A DNA stretch of 64,000 bases from Nocardioides lianchengensis (lineage in GTDB: Bacteria > Actinomycetota > Actinomycetes > Propionibacteriales > Nocardioidaceae), in contig NZ_FMZM01000009.1 of assembly GCF_900101465.1 (NCBI RefSeq), positions 184,663-248,662 on the forward strand, given 5' to 3'. Positions 9,978 to 18,755 of this stretch are shown here, piece by piece. Below the pieces are notes generated by a model. That model was not told the origin of the DNA and did not search any database. It saw only the letters and a program-made list of their open reading frames with translations. Each line of letters begins with the position of its first letter. Positions within the stretch are counted from its first letter, which is position 1. The translations under genes and the position numbers were made by a program.

Positions 9978-10291
9978 GCGGCCACCTGTCCGCGGTCCCA
10001 CGAACAGCGCAATGGCGCTGATGGCGGGCAGGCGATCTGCGAAATGGATCTGTGAACGCAGGTTTTGCCACATCCGCGCCAGGGTAAAGAAACGTCAGGT
10101 ACCCAGCACCACCAGCTCCGCCCCCGTCTCGGTCTTACGCAGCCCGTGTCCCGGGGGCGGGCTGCATTTGCAAGCCGCCGCGTGCCTCGGCGGTCCGGGC
10201 AAGGCTCGCCCCGCCCCCGCGGGGCGAGCCGGGCGGCCCGGGGCGGCGGGTATGGCCCCCGAACCAGCGTTCATCTGGCAACATCTGGGGA
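9978..10291. other. 314-base gene-free interval with one strong hairpin
   Basis: No reading frame with a plausible start and family resemblance lies here. The only evident structure is the GC-rich hairpin at 10203-10230. The interval must also contain the promoter of the response-regulator gene that begins at 10292, but no clear -35/-10 pair could be picked out. Confidence 0.6.
10203..10230. terminator. perfect 12-bp hairpin
   Basis: GGCTCGCCCCGC at 10203-10214 and its exact complement at 10219-10230 flank a CCCC loop. There is no T-run, so factor-independent termination is uncertain. It could end transcription from the exonuclease gene or form part of the leader of the regulator gene. Confidence 0.5.
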
Positions 10292-11041
10292 ATGCCGAAC
10301 GACTCGGGCTCGGAGAGGCGCGCGCTCGTCGTCGAAGATGACGACGACATCCGCTCGCTGATCGAGTACACGCTGACCACGCAGGGCTTCGAGGTGCGCG
10401 CCGTGACCTCGGGGACCGCCGCCGTGGAGACCGTGCGCACCTTCGACCCCGACCTGATCACCCTCGACCTCGGGCTGCCCGGGATCGACGGCATCGAGAC
10501 CTGCCGGCGCATCCGCGAGCTCACCGAGGCGTACGTCGTGATGATCACCGCGCGCAACGAGCAGATCGACCGGCTCCTCGGTCTGGAGACCGGCGCCGAC
10601 GACTTCATCGCCAAGCCGTTCGACGCCCACGAGCTGAAGGCCCGGGTCAACGCGATGTTCCGCCGGCCGCGCCGCCCGTCGGCGGCGACGCCCGTGGCGG
10701 CGCCGGCCGCGACGGCCGAGCCGGAGACCACCCACGAGGTGCTCCGGCACGGCATGCTGCGCGTCGACGTCGACGGCCGCCGGGCGTTCAAGGACGGCGA
10801 GGAGCTGGCGCTGACCCGCACCGAGTTCGACCTGCTCACCGAGCTGATGCGCAGCCCCGCTCGGGTCTGGTCGCGCGAGACGCTGCTCCGCTCGGTGTGG
10901 GGCACCGACTGGTCGACCGACACCCACCTGGTCGAGGTCCACATCGGCAACCTGCGCCGCAAGCTCGGCGAGACCAAGGACACCAAGTACGTCCGCACCG
11001 TGCGCGGGGTCGGCTACCGGATGGAGTCGGCAGACGCCTAG
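10292..11041 (+). CDS. OmpR/PhoB-family response regulator (orphan)
   Basis: About 249 residues. The receiver domain (about 10-125) has acidic residues in VVEDDDD, the phospho-acceptor Asp in LITLDLGLPG, Thr in MITAR and Lys in IAKPFD. A Pro/Ala-rich linker of about 25 residues leads to a C-terminal winged helix with LTRTEFDLLTELM and VRTVRGVGYRM. It should bind DNA after phosphorylation, but no histidine kinase gene is adjacent. The only neighbour is a convergent Hpt-like gene whose stop codon shares bases with this one (CTAG). The ATG sits three bases after a GGGG run, too close for a normal ribosome-binding site, so translation may be leaderless. Confidence 0.93.
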   Translation: MPNDSGSERRALVVEDDDDIRSLIEYTLTTQGFEVRAVTSGTAAVETVRTFDPDLITLDLGLPGIDGIETCRRIRELTEAYVVMITARNEQIDRLLGLETGADDFIAKPFDAHELKARVNAMFRRPRRPSAATPVAAPAATAEPETTHEVLRHGMLRVDVDGRRAFKDGEELALTRTEFDLLTELMRSPARVWSRETLLRSVWGTDWSTDTHLVEVHIGNLRRKLGETKDTKYVRTVRGVGYRMESADA

Positions 11042-11376
11042 GCGGCGAGATACTCCTCCAGCGCGGCGTGGGCGCGCTGGGCCGCGTCGGGCAGCATCGA
11101 GGCGCGCATCCGGGCCGAGGGCGCGTCCTGACGCCGTACGTCGAGCTCGATCTGCTGGGCGAGCTCGGCCAGCTCGCAGGTGCCGACGGTGGTCGAGGAG
11201 ACCTTCAGGCTGAGCGTGGCGTCCATCGCGTCGACGAAGTCGGGCGCGTGCAGGGCGCCGGTGATGCGAGCGATGCGGTGGTCGAGCAGGCCCCGGTACT
11301 TCTCCGCGAAGGCGCGCGCGAAGGCGCGGTCCTTCATGTCGTGCGCCAGCTTCGCCAACGCCTGGGGGTCGAACAC
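11038..11376 (-). CDS. Hpt-like protein lacking the phosphorylatable histidine
   Basis: Small helical protein of about 112 residues. The Hpt signature, normally H-x-LKGSS, appears here as LSLKVSS. Leu55 takes the place of the phospho-accepting His and Val59 that of the conserved Gly, while the downstream VGTCELAELAQQIE helix is kept. It therefore should not relay phosphate in the usual way, but could bind a receiver domain. It converges on the orphan OmpR regulator, with stop codons overlapping in CTAG. GTG codons at 11385, 11382 and 11376 compete as starts; the last has the best spacing from GAGGAG. Partnership with the neighbouring regulator is inference from position only. Confidence 0.7.
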   Translation of the reverse strand: MFDPQALAKLAHDMKDRAFARAFAEKYRGLLDHRIARITGALHAPDFVDAMDATLSLKVSSTTVGTCELAELAQQIELDVRRQDAPSARMRASMLPDAAQRAHAALEEYLAA

Positions 11377-11429
11377 GCTCACCACTCCTCGAGCTCCCTG
11401 GGTCCCGTGCCTCTCCCTCAGGCCCCGGA

Positions 11430-11454
11430 CGGCCGCGGGGCGAAGCCGCGGCCG
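11430..11454 (-). terminator. 9-bp GC hairpin downstream of the threonine aldolase gene
   Basis: CGGCCGCGG at 11430-11438 pairs exactly with CCGCGGCCG at 11446-11454 around a seven-base loop. It lies downstream of the aldolase gene on the minus strand and upstream of the Hpt-like gene, where a terminator would be expected. No T-run follows. Confidence 0.45.
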
Positions 11455-11564
11455 CCCGGGGGGTCTGTGACCAGCAGGGTGCTGGTGGATCGAGGCGACA
11501 CCGTGAACTCTGCCGGGCCAAGATCAAGCCCGACCGGCCCAAACCCTCAAGGAACGCGCAAAGA

Positions 11565-12662
11565 TCAGCGCGGGGCGACCAGCTCGGCGAACCAGCCCGC
11601 GACCACCGCCGGGTCGTGGCGCAGCGCCTCCTCGTGCACCGCGACCTCGGCGACCGCGTGCCCGGGGACGTCGGCGGAGGCCGACCAACCGAAGCACGGC
11701 AGCACGCCCTCGCGAGCCATCAGCCCGATCAGCCGCTCGGTCACCAGGTCCGACTCGACCTCGGCACTGACCTGGAAGGTGTTGGTGTGCGGCGGGTCCG
11801 GCGCCACCCGCAGCCCGCGCTCCACCAGCGCCGCGGCGAGGTCGCGAGCCCACTCGACGTACGACGGCACCTCGGGGAGCCGGTCGCGCAGGCCGACCAG
11901 CGCGGAGACGGCGTACGGCGTCATCCGGAAGAGCGTGCCGCCCATCCGGGTCCGCCACTGCCGCAGCTCGTCGGCGACCTCGGGCTGGGTGGCCACGGCC
12001 GCGCCCGCGAGGCCGCCCAGGCCCTTGTAGAACGAGACGTAGACGCTGTCGGCCAGGCCGGCGACCTCGGCCAGCGGCCGGCCCCAGAACGGCTGCGACT
12101 CCCACAGCCGGGCCCCGTCGACGTGCAGGGGTACGGCGCGCTCCCGGCAGGCCTCGGAGACCCCGACCAGCTCCTCCCAGGACGGCAGCAGGCAGCCGGC
12201 CTCGCGCAGCGGCAGCTCCACCTGCACCGCCCCCAGCCCGGCCGGGAGCGCCCGCACGCGGGCCGCCGTCGGCACCTCCCGGCCCTGGGTCAGCCACTCG
12301 AAGCGGAACCCGTGCAGCAGCCGCGGCCCGTCCTGCTCGTGGTGCAGCTGGTGGGCCAGGTCCGGGATCGCGACCCGGGTCGAGCCGCGCCGGTCGCACC
12401 AGGTGCGCAGGGTCGCCTGCTGGGCCATCACGCCGCTGACGAAGAAGACCGCCGCCGGCTTCCCGAGCAGCTCGGCGACCTCGGTCTCGAGCCGCTCGAC
12501 CGGGCCGCCCGCGCCGTACCCGTCCCAGCGGTCGAGGCCCAGGTCGGCGCTGGCCCGGGCGAGCGCGGCGAACGCGCTCGCCGGTGCCTCGCGGCGACGC
12601 CAGCCCACCACCGGGCAGGCCAGCATCGCCGCGCGGAACCGGGCCTCGAGATCGTCGGTCAC
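11565..12662 (-). CDS. threonine aldolase / beta-eliminating lyase family PLP enzyme
   Basis: About 365 residues with the fold-type I PLP layout of low-specificity threonine aldolases. AAVFFVSGVMAQQATLR forms the cofactor phosphate loop, HVDGARLWES carries the Asp that contacts the PLP nitrogen, and SVYVSFYKGLGGLAG carries the Schiff-base Lys. Known members cleave L-threonine or L-allo-threonine to glycine and acetaldehyde; whether this one prefers another beta-hydroxy amino acid is unknown. A TTG at 12674 and a GTG at 12662 are both possible starts. The GTG begins the conserved-looking N terminus, but neither has a clear ribosome-binding site. A 14-base tandem repeat lies directly over this start region. 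Confidence 0.85.
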   Translation of the reverse strand: MTDDLEARFRAAMLACPVVGWRRREAPASAFAALARASADLGLDRWDGYGAGGPVERLETEVAELLGKPAAVFFVSGVMAQQATLRTWCDRRGSTRVAIPDLAHQLHHEQDGPRLLHGFRFEWLTQGREVPTAARVRALPAGLGAVQVELPLREAGCLLPSWEELVGVSEACRERAVPLHVDGARLWESQPFWGRPLAEVAGLADSVYVSFYKGLGGLAGAAVATQPEVADELRQWRTRMGGTLFRMTPYAVSALVGLRDRLPEVPSYVEWARDLAAALVERGLRVAPDPPHTNTFQVSAEVESDLVTERLIGLMAREGVLPCFGWSASADVPGHAVAEVAVHEEALRHDPAVVAGWFAELVAPR

Positions 12663-12667
12663 CCGAA

Positions 12668-12709
12668 CAGTCAACCGTGCTCAGTCAACCGTGCTCAGTC
12701 GACCGTGTC
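12668..12709. repeat. 14-base tandem repeat, three copies
   Basis: CAGTCAACCGTGCT occurs twice exactly (12668-12681 and 12682-12695), then once as CAGTCGACCGTGTC (12696-12709). The array spans the last codons and stop of the PepSY gene and the start region of the aldolase gene. Confidence 0.9.
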
Positions 12710-14134
12710 GAAGAACCCCGCGAGCGCCGGGACCCGTCGCAGCACCAGCTGGTCGAGGGCCAGCACGACCAGCAGCGACAGCCCGAACAGCGGCAGCAGC
12801 AGCCCCAGCCCGACCAGCGCCACCAGCAGCAGCGGCGAGCGGACCAGCGGCAGCTTGCCGCGCGGGGCACCCACCCGGCCCGCGCCGCGGGGCCGGCGCC
12901 GCCACCACATCAGCGGTCCGGTGACGCACATGAAGATGATGGCCAGGCACATCAGCGCGGAGCCCCAGAACGACCACAGCCCCAGGCTGCGGCCCTCGTG
13001 CAGCCCGATGCCGTGCGTGACGACCTTGGCCAGCGCCGGGTAGTCGTCGAAGCCGTACGTCGAGACCACCTGCCCGCCGTACTGGTCGATGTGGACGGTG
13101 CGCTCGTCCGACGGCGCGTCGAAGGCGTAGCCGATCACCGAGTAGACGCCGCCCTCGTCGTTGGGGATCGTCACCGTCATCGGGTGCCGCAGGCCCTCGC
13201 GGTTCGCCACCTCGATCGCGGTGTCGACGTTGGCGGTGTTGGTGCCGTCGTGGCTGTCCGGGTCGGAGGTCGGGACCTCCGACTTCTGGCTGCCCCAGCC
13301 GACGTCGCGCGAGTGGCTGTGCGGCAGCGACTCGTCCAGCGTCGAGAGCGGGTCGGACGCGGCGCCGTGGTCCTCCGACCACATCGAGGTGCCGCGGTCG
13401 GTGGCGATCTCCTGCACCTTGGCGCCCCACAGGCCGGTCCACGGCAGGCCGGAGATCAGCAGCATGAGCAGTCCGACACCGACGAACGAGCCGACGACGC
13501 CGTGCCGGGAGCGCAGCTTCGCCCCCTTGCGGCCGGCCTTGCGCATCCGTCGGCGGGCCTTCCAGCCACGCACGAACAGGAAGTAGCCGGTCAGCGCCAT
13601 CACGATGGCCCAGCAGGCGCCGAGCTCGAGCAGCCGGTCGCCGAAGGTCCCGGTCATCAGGTCGGCGTGGAGGCGGACCGCCGTACCGCTGAGGGTGGAG
13701 TCGGGGTCCATCGAGCCGAGGACCTCGGGCGTGTAGGGGTCGACGAACACGTCGCGGCCGCCGCCGTCGGCGGTGGTGACCGAGAAGATCGTCGGCCGGC
13801 CCTCCTCGCGCGGCTCGGCCATCGACATCACGGTGGCGTCGGGATAGGTCTGCTGCACGGCCGCGAGCTGGGCGGAGTAGGGCTGCTGGACGGCGTCCGC
13901 GGACGGCACGTCGACCTTCATCAGGTCGGGGTGCATCAGCGGCTCGAGCTGGAAGCGGAACAGGTAGATCAGCCCGGTCACGGCCAGCACGAGCAGCACC
14001 GGCACGACCAGGAAGCTGGCGAAGAAGTGCCAGCGCCAGATGGCGCGGAACAGGCCGCTGCCCTTGCCGCGCTCGCGGCGCTCTCGCGATGGTGGGGTCG
14101 GGGCAGGGGTCGGTGGGGTCAGGGTGTCGGTCAT
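12695..14134 (-). CDS. PepSY-domain membrane protein (PepSY-TM / PiuB type)
   Basis: Integral membrane protein of about 479 residues. A basic, Pro-rich N terminus precedes the first membrane helix (WHFFASFLVVPVLLVLAVTGLIYLF), the typical start of PepSY-TM proteins. Two extracytoplasmic PepSY-like stretches follow, one around VQQTYPDATVMSMAEP and one around AIEVANREGLRHPMTVTIP, with further helices near residues 175, 220 and 380-465. PepSY-TM proteins are often linked to iron or siderophore uptake and metal reduction. No iron-uptake gene is adjacent here, so the role is open. It lies 40 bases downstream of the small membrane-protein gene and is probably cotranscribed. Confidence 0.85.
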   Translation of the reverse strand: MTDTLTPPTPAPTPPSRERRERGKGSGLFRAIWRWHFFASFLVVPVLLVLAVTGLIYLFRFQLEPLMHPDLMKVDVPSADAVQQPYSAQLAAVQQTYPDATVMSMAEPREEGRPTIFSVTTADGGGRDVFVDPYTPEVLGSMDPDSTLSGTAVRLHADLMTGTFGDRLLELGACWAIVMALTGYFLFVRGWKARRRMRKAGRKGAKLRSRHGVVGSFVGVGLLMLLISGLPWTGLWGAKVQEIATDRGTSMWSEDHGAASDPLSTLDESLPHSHSRDVGWGSQKSEVPTSDPDSHDGTNTANVDTAIEVANREGLRHPMTVTIPNDEGGVYSVIGYAFDAPSDERTVHIDQYGGQVVSTYGFDDYPALAKVVTHGIGLHEGRSLGLWSFWGSALMCLAIIFMCVTGPLMWWRRRPRGAGRVGAPRGKLPLVRSPLLLVALVGLGLLLPLFGLSLLVVLALDQLVLRRVPALAGFFDTVD

Positions 14135-14174
14135 CGGTCCTCGGTCGGGTGCGGTCGAACGGTCGTCGGCAGGG

Positions 14175-14840
14175 TCAGTGCGCGACGAGCGGAGGACCGC
14201 GCCGGGACACGGCCCGGGCGAGGACGAGCGAGCGGAGGGCGGCGGCGGGTGCGGGCGCCGCCGGCCCGAGACGTCGTACGGCGGGCAGCGGGCGGATGCG
14301 GGCCACCACGATCCGGACGGCCAGGGCGATCAGCGTGAAGAGCGCGCGCTCGCCGACGGCCAGCCAGAGGCCCACGGCCGCGGCGACCAGGAGGTGGGCG
14401 AGCATCATCGGCGCGTGGCCGGTCAGGTGGTCGAGCAGGTGGCCCACCGGGAGGGTCGGGCCGCCCGCGTGCGCGCCGCCGGCGTCGAAGGCGTCCTGGA
14501 AGGACCCCACCCGGCGGCCGTCGACGGTCGGGAGGCTCCCGCCGGCGGGCAGCGGCCCGGCCGCGGTCCGCGCCGGGTCGCCGGCGTGGCCGGCCGCCGT
14601 CGAGAGCACCAGGTGGACGGCGGTCTGCCCGCCGACCAGGAGTACGACGAGCCGCAGCGCCGTGGCCGGCCGGGCGAGGAACGCGGCCGCACCGACCACC
14701 GCGACGACGTACAGGAGCGCCATGGCCACCGGCCCGGGCAGCAGCCCGTCGGCCGTCACGTGGCCCAGCGCCCCGAGGAAGACCGTCACCGAGGCGAGCA
14801 GGACCGCACGGCCCCACAGCACTCCCGGATCCGTCCTCAT
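14175..14840 (-). CDS. multi-spanning membrane protein of unknown function
   Basis: About 221 residues with helices near residues 12-30, 38-55, 60-80 and 145-190. The loop between helices 3 and 4 is rich in Gly and His (about 85-145). The ATG at 14840 has GGGAGGA about nine bases upstream. I do not recognise the family. Its place directly upstream of a PepSY-TM gene suggests a shared role in metal or redox handling at the membrane, which is inference from context. Its C-terminal end is basic. Confidence 0.75.
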   Translation of the reverse strand: MRTDPGVLWGRAVLLASVTVFLGALGHVTADGLLPGPVAMALLYVVAVVGAAAFLARPATALRLVVLLVGGQTAVHLVLSTAAGHAGDPARTAAGPLPAGGSLPTVDGRRVGSFQDAFDAGGAHAGGPTLPVGHLLDHLTGHAPMMLAHLLVAAAVGLWLAVGERALFTLIALAVRIVVARIRPLPAVRRLGPAAPAPAAALRSLVLARAVSRRGPPLVAH

Positions 14841-14884
14841 GACACCAGATCCTCCCACGTGACCCCCCGCAAGGGCCGAGTCAG

Positions 14885-14939
14885 CAGAAAGGGAGGGCCG
14901 AGTCAGCACTACTGGTGCTGACTTGGCCCTCCCTTTCTG
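14885..14939. terminator. 25-bp hairpin between the PEP-mutase-family and membrane-protein genes
   Basis: Arms at 14885-14909 and 14915-14939 are complementary at 24 of 25 positions, and the exception is a G-U pair. The loop is five bases. The hairpin follows the stop at 14968 on the minus strand and precedes the next gene's start. No T-run is present, so it could be a terminator, an attenuator or a palindromic element. A partial direct repeat of GGCCGAGTCAGCA lies just outside the left arm. Confidence 0.7.
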
Positions 14940-14967
14940 GTGACCCGGCGGGCGTGGGGGGGGTGGG

Positions 14968-15759
14968 TCAGTTGAGGATGCGCATGGTGCTGGGGACGCC
15001 ACCGCCGCGGTGGACGTCCTCGACCAGCTCCTGGAGGGCGGTGAGGGCGACGTTCTGGGACATCGGGCCGTAGGAGACGCGGGCGACGCCGAGCTCCTCG
15101 AGGCGCTCCAGGGACGGGATGCCGGGGATGCCGATGAGGGTCAGCTTCTGGGGGCCGAAGGCCTCGACCAGGGTGGTCACCTGCGCCTCGTCGAGCCGGC
15201 CGGGGACGAAGACGACCGGGGCACCGGCGTCGAGGAACGCCTTGCCGCGCTCGACGGCGTCCTTCAGCACGTCGGCCGGGTCGCGGTCGCCGGCCTTGAC
15301 GAAGGCGTCGGTGCGGGCGTTGAGGACGAAGTCCGGCACACCCTCGGCCTCGGCGGCCCTGATGATCGCCTCGACGTTCGCGGCGGCCTCGGCCAGCGGA
15401 CGCATCTGGTCCTCGATGTTGGCGCCGACGACGCCGATGCCGATGGCCTGGCGGATCGTCTCGGCGGGGTCGCCGTACCCGCCCTCGAGGTCGGCGCTGA
15501 CCGGGAGGTCGGTCGCCTTCACGATCCGCTCGACGGCCTCGAGCATCAGCTCGCGGGGGATGTTCTCGCCGTCGGGATAGCCGTACGACGCGGCGATGGA
15601 GTGGCTCGCGGACGCGAGCGCGGTGGTGCCGGGGACGTCGGCGACGACGGTCGCGCTGATGACGTCCCAGACGTTCACGACGGTGAGCAGGGTCGGGTCG
15701 CGGTGCAGCCCGAGCAGCTGGGTGGCCTTGGAAGCGGTGCCTGATGAGGGGTCGGTCAT
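14968..15759 (-). CDS. isocitrate lyase / PEP mutase family enzyme
   Basis: Cytoplasmic TIM-barrel enzyme of about 263 residues, the length of PEP mutase, carboxyPEP mutase and 2-methylisocitrate lyase relatives. It shows VVNVWDVISA (substrate loop), LPVSADLEGGYGD (Mg-binding Asp/Glu), GANIEDQ and FVLNARTDAF. The K-(K/R)-C-G-H motif of true isocitrate lyase is not visible, so it probably cleaves or rearranges a different 2-substituted acid. The ATG at 15759 has no good ribosome-binding site, and translation may be leaderless. It lies 14 bases downstream of glnE on the same strand but need not share its function. Confidence 0.85.
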   Translation of the reverse strand: MTDPSSGTASKATQLLGLHRDPTLLTVVNVWDVISATVVADVPGTTALASASHSIAASYGYPDGENIPRELMLEAVERIVKATDLPVSADLEGGYGDPAETIRQAIGIGVVGANIEDQMRPLAEAAANVEAIIRAAEAEGVPDFVLNARTDAFVKAGDRDPADVLKDAVERGKAFLDAGAPVVFVPGRLDEAQVTTLVEAFGPQKLTLIGIPGIPSLERLEELGVARVSYGPMSQNVALTALQELVEDVHRGGGVPSTMRILN

Positions 15760-15773
15760 ACGGCCGACGCTAC

Positions 15774-18755
15774 TCAGGTCTCCCAGAACACCCGGTCCAC
15801 GACCGCGCGGGCCAGCCGGGTGTAGCGCAGGTGGTCGTTGAGCATCGCCTCCGACTCCCCCGGCCCGTAGCCCAGGATGCTCGCCACCGCCGCCCGCTCG
15901 CGCGGGTCGCGGGGCAGCTGGTCGCTGGGCTTGCCGCGCACCAGGGTGACCGCATTGCGCACCCGGCTGACCCGCCGCCAGGCCTGCTGCAGCACGGCGG
16001 CGTCGTCCTCGTCGACCAGTCCGGCCTCGCGGGCCGCGGCCAGCGCCGGCATCGTGCGCGGCGTGCGCAGCCCCGGCACCTCGCCCGAGAACCGCATCTG
16101 CAGCAGCTGGACGGTCCACTCGATGTCGGCCAGTCCACCGCGGCCGAGCTTGAGGTGGGTGTGCGGGTCGGCGCCCCGGGGCAGCCGCTCCTGGTCGACG
16201 CGGGCCTTGATGCGTCGTACCTCGAAGACGTCCTCCTCGGAGATCCCGCCGGCCGGGAAGCGCAGCGGGTCGACGAGCTCCTCGAAGCGGCGCCGCAGGT
16301 CGGGGTCGCCGACGACCGCGTCGGCGCGCAGGAGCGCCTGCGCCTCCCAGACCTTCGACCACTTCGCGTAGTAGGCCGCGTACGACGACAGCGTGCGGGT
16401 CAGCGGCCCCTGCTTGCCCTCGGGCCGCAGGTCGGCGTCGACCAGCAGCGGCGGGTCGCCACCCGGCAGCGCGAGCAGCCGACGCAGCTCGTTCGCCACC
16501 GCGTTCGCGTACGACGACGCCTGCTGCGCGTCGGCCCCCTCGACCGGCTCGTGCACGAACAGCACGTCGGCGTCGCTGCCGTAGGACAGCTCGAAGCCGC
16601 CGTACCGGCCCATCGCGACGACCGCGAGCCGGGTCGGGGCCTCGTCCAGCTTCCGCTGCGCCCGCACGGCCGAGCCCGCGATCGCCAGGGTCGCCTCGAG
16701 GGTCGCGTCGGTGAGCCGGGACAGGCCGGCGCCGACGTCGGCGACGTCGGTCAGCGCGAGCAGGTCGCCGGCCGCGATCCGCAGCAGCTCGCGCCGGCGC
16801 ACCGCCCGGACGGCCCGGACCGCCTTCTCGGGGTCGCCCTGCCGGGCTGCGCTCGCGAGCATCTCCTCGGTCAGCGCCTCGGCCGCCAGCGGCGCGAGCG
16901 ACTCGCCGAGCATCCGCACGCCCTGCGGCTCGCGCTCGAGCAGCGCGGTCGCGTAGCGGGACGTGGCGAGCACGTGGGCCAGCCGGGTGGCGACCTCGCC
17001 CTCGTCGCGCAGCGTGGCCAGGAACCACGGCGTCTCGCCGAGCGACTCGCTGATCCGCCGGAACCCGAACAGCCCGGCGTCGGGGTCGGGCCCCTCGGCG
17101 AACCACTGCAGCATCGCCGGCAGCAGCGCCCGCTGGATGTTGGAGCGGCGGCTGACCCCGCTGGTCAGCGCCTCCAGGTGCCGCAGCGCGGCCTGCGGGT
17201 CGAGGTAGCCGAGCGCCCCGAGCCGCTTGACCGCCGCCTCCGGGGAGAGCCGTACGTCGTGCCCGGGCAGCGCCGCCACAGCCGAGAGCAGCGGCCGGTA
17301 GAACAGCTTCACGTGCAGCCGGCGCACCTCGCGCCGGTGGTGCGCCCAGGTCTTCTCGAGCGTCTCGACCGGCGCCTTCAGGAACCCCATGCTGCGGCCC
17401 AGCCGGCGCAGCGACGGCTCATCGGCGGGCACCACGTGGGTACGACGGAGCTGGTCGAGCTGGATCCGGTGCTCCAGGGTGCGCAGGAACTCGTAGGCCT
17501 CGTGCAGGGCGATGCCGTCCTCACGGCCGACGTACCCGCCGTCGGTGAGGTGGGCCAGCGCGCTGAGCGTCGTGGGCGAGCGGATCGACTCGTCGGCCCG
17601 GCCGTGCACCAGCTGCAGCAGCTGGACGGCGAACTCGACGTCGCGCAGCCCGCCCGAGCCGAGCTTGAGCTGCCGCTCGGCGTCCTTGGCGGGGATGTGG
17701 TCGACGACGCGGCGCCGCATGGCCTGGGTGTCCTCGACGAACCCCTCGCGCTCGGCCGCGCTCCACACCAGCGGCGCGACCAGCTCGACGTACTCCTGGC
17801 CCAGGGCGAGGTCGCCGGCGACCGGCCGGGCCTTCAGCAGCGCCTGGAACTCCCAGGTCTTCGCCCAGCGCTCGTAGTAGGCCCGGTTGCTGGCCAGGGT
17901 GCGGGTGAGCGGCCCCTGCTTGCCCTCCGGGCGCAGGTTGGCGTCGACCGGCCAGATGGTGCCCTCGCGGGTGTGGTCGCCGCAGATCCGGATCAGGTGG
18001 CTCGCCAGCTGGGTGGCCACCCTGAGCGCGGCGTTCTCGGGCGCCCCCTCCACCGGCTCGTGGACGAAGACCACGTCGACGTCGGAGACGTAGTTGAGCT
18101 CGTGGCCGCCGCACTTGCCCATCGCGATCACGGCCAGCCGGACCTGGCCGGCTGTCTCCCCCACCCGCTGCCGGGCGACGGCGAGCGCCGCCTCCAGGGT
18201 GCCGGCGGCCAGGTCGGAGAGCTCGGCCGCGGCGTCGTCGAGCCCCAGGTCGTGGGTCAGGTCGCGCGCGGCCAGCCGCAGCAGCACCCGGCGGTACTCC
18301 ACCCGTAGCGCGTCCACGGCGTCCGCGTCGGGCACCGTCGCCGTGGGGGTCGGGTCCTGCGGGTCGGCGCCGACCACCCGCAGCAGGCCCGCTCGTACGG
18401 CGAAGGCCGGGGGCCGGGTCGACCCCAGGGTCGGGTCGGTCAGCTCGAGCCAGTGCTCGGGGTGCCGGGCCAGGTGGTCGCCGAGGGCCTGGCTGGCGCC
18501 GAGCACGCCCAGCAGCCGCATCGCCGTGCCCTCGTCGTCGCAGAGCGTCCGGAGCATCACGGCCGGGTCGTCGAGCGCCTCGGCCAGCCGCACCAGCGCG
18601 CCCAGCGCCCGGCTCGGGTCGGCGGTGCGGGCCAGCAGCGCGAGCAGGCAGTCGGCGGCGTCGTCGCCGAGCCGGGCCAGGTCGGCCTGCGCCGCCTCGG
18701 TGTCGTCGAAGCCCAGCCGGAGCAGGTTGCCCTTGCTCGTGGCCGCCCGCATCAT
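15774..18755 (-). CDS. glnE: bifunctional glutamine synthetase adenylyltransferase/deadenylase
   Basis: About 993 residues, the full length for GlnE. It holds two nucleotidyltransferase halves. In the N-terminal half GKCGGHELNYVSDVDVVFVHE, and in the C-terminal half GRYGGFELSYGSDADVLFVHE, carry the G-x-G-G-x-EL...SD-x-D catalytic pattern. Each is followed by the LRPEGKQGPLTRTL motif and a helical regulatory segment. GlnE adds AMP to a tyrosine of glutamine synthetase when nitrogen is plentiful and removes it on starvation, under PII control in known systems. The ATG at 18755 overlaps the stop of the amidotransferase gene by four bases, so translation is probably coupled. glnA2 and glnE are also neighbours in mycobacteria. 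Confidence 0.97.
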   Translation of the reverse strand: MMRAATSKGNLLRLGFDDTEAAQADLARLGDDAADCLLALLARTADPSRALGALVRLAEALDDPAVMLRTLCDDEGTAMRLLGVLGASQALGDHLARHPEHWLELTDPTLGSTRPPAFAVRAGLLRVVGADPQDPTPTATVPDADAVDALRVEYRRVLLRLAARDLTHDLGLDDAAAELSDLAAGTLEAALAVARQRVGETAGQVRLAVIAMGKCGGHELNYVSDVDVVFVHEPVEGAPENAALRVATQLASHLIRICGDHTREGTIWPVDANLRPEGKQGPLTRTLASNRAYYERWAKTWEFQALLKARPVAGDLALGQEYVELVAPLVWSAAEREGFVEDTQAMRRRVVDHIPAKDAERQLKLGSGGLRDVEFAVQLLQLVHGRADESIRSPTTLSALAHLTDGGYVGREDGIALHEAYEFLRTLEHRIQLDQLRRTHVVPADEPSLRRLGRSMGFLKAPVETLEKTWAHHRREVRRLHVKLFYRPLLSAVAALPGHDVRLSPEAAVKRLGALGYLDPQAALRHLEALTSGVSRRSNIQRALLPAMLQWFAEGPDPDAGLFGFRRISESLGETPWFLATLRDEGEVATRLAHVLATSRYATALLEREPQGVRMLGESLAPLAAEALTEEMLASAARQGDPEKAVRAVRAVRRRELLRIAAGDLLALTDVADVGAGLSRLTDATLEATLAIAGSAVRAQRKLDEAPTRLAVVAMGRYGGFELSYGSDADVLFVHEPVEGADAQQASSYANAVANELRRLLALPGGDPPLLVDADLRPEGKQGPLTRTLSSYAAYYAKWSKVWEAQALLRADAVVGDPDLRRRFEELVDPLRFPAGGISEEDVFEVRRIKARVDQERLPRGADPHTHLKLGRGGLADIEWTVQLLQMRFSGEVPGLRTPRTMPALAAAREAGLVDEDDAAVLQQAWRRVSRVRNAVTLVRGKPSDQLPRDPRERAAVASILGYGPGESEAMLNDHLRYTRLARAVVDRVFWET

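Noticed and set aside
7302..10073. A 900-codon minus-strand frame across the DUF1906 and exonuclease genes
   Set aside because: It covers two well-supported plus-strand genes and has shadow-type composition with no recognisable domain.
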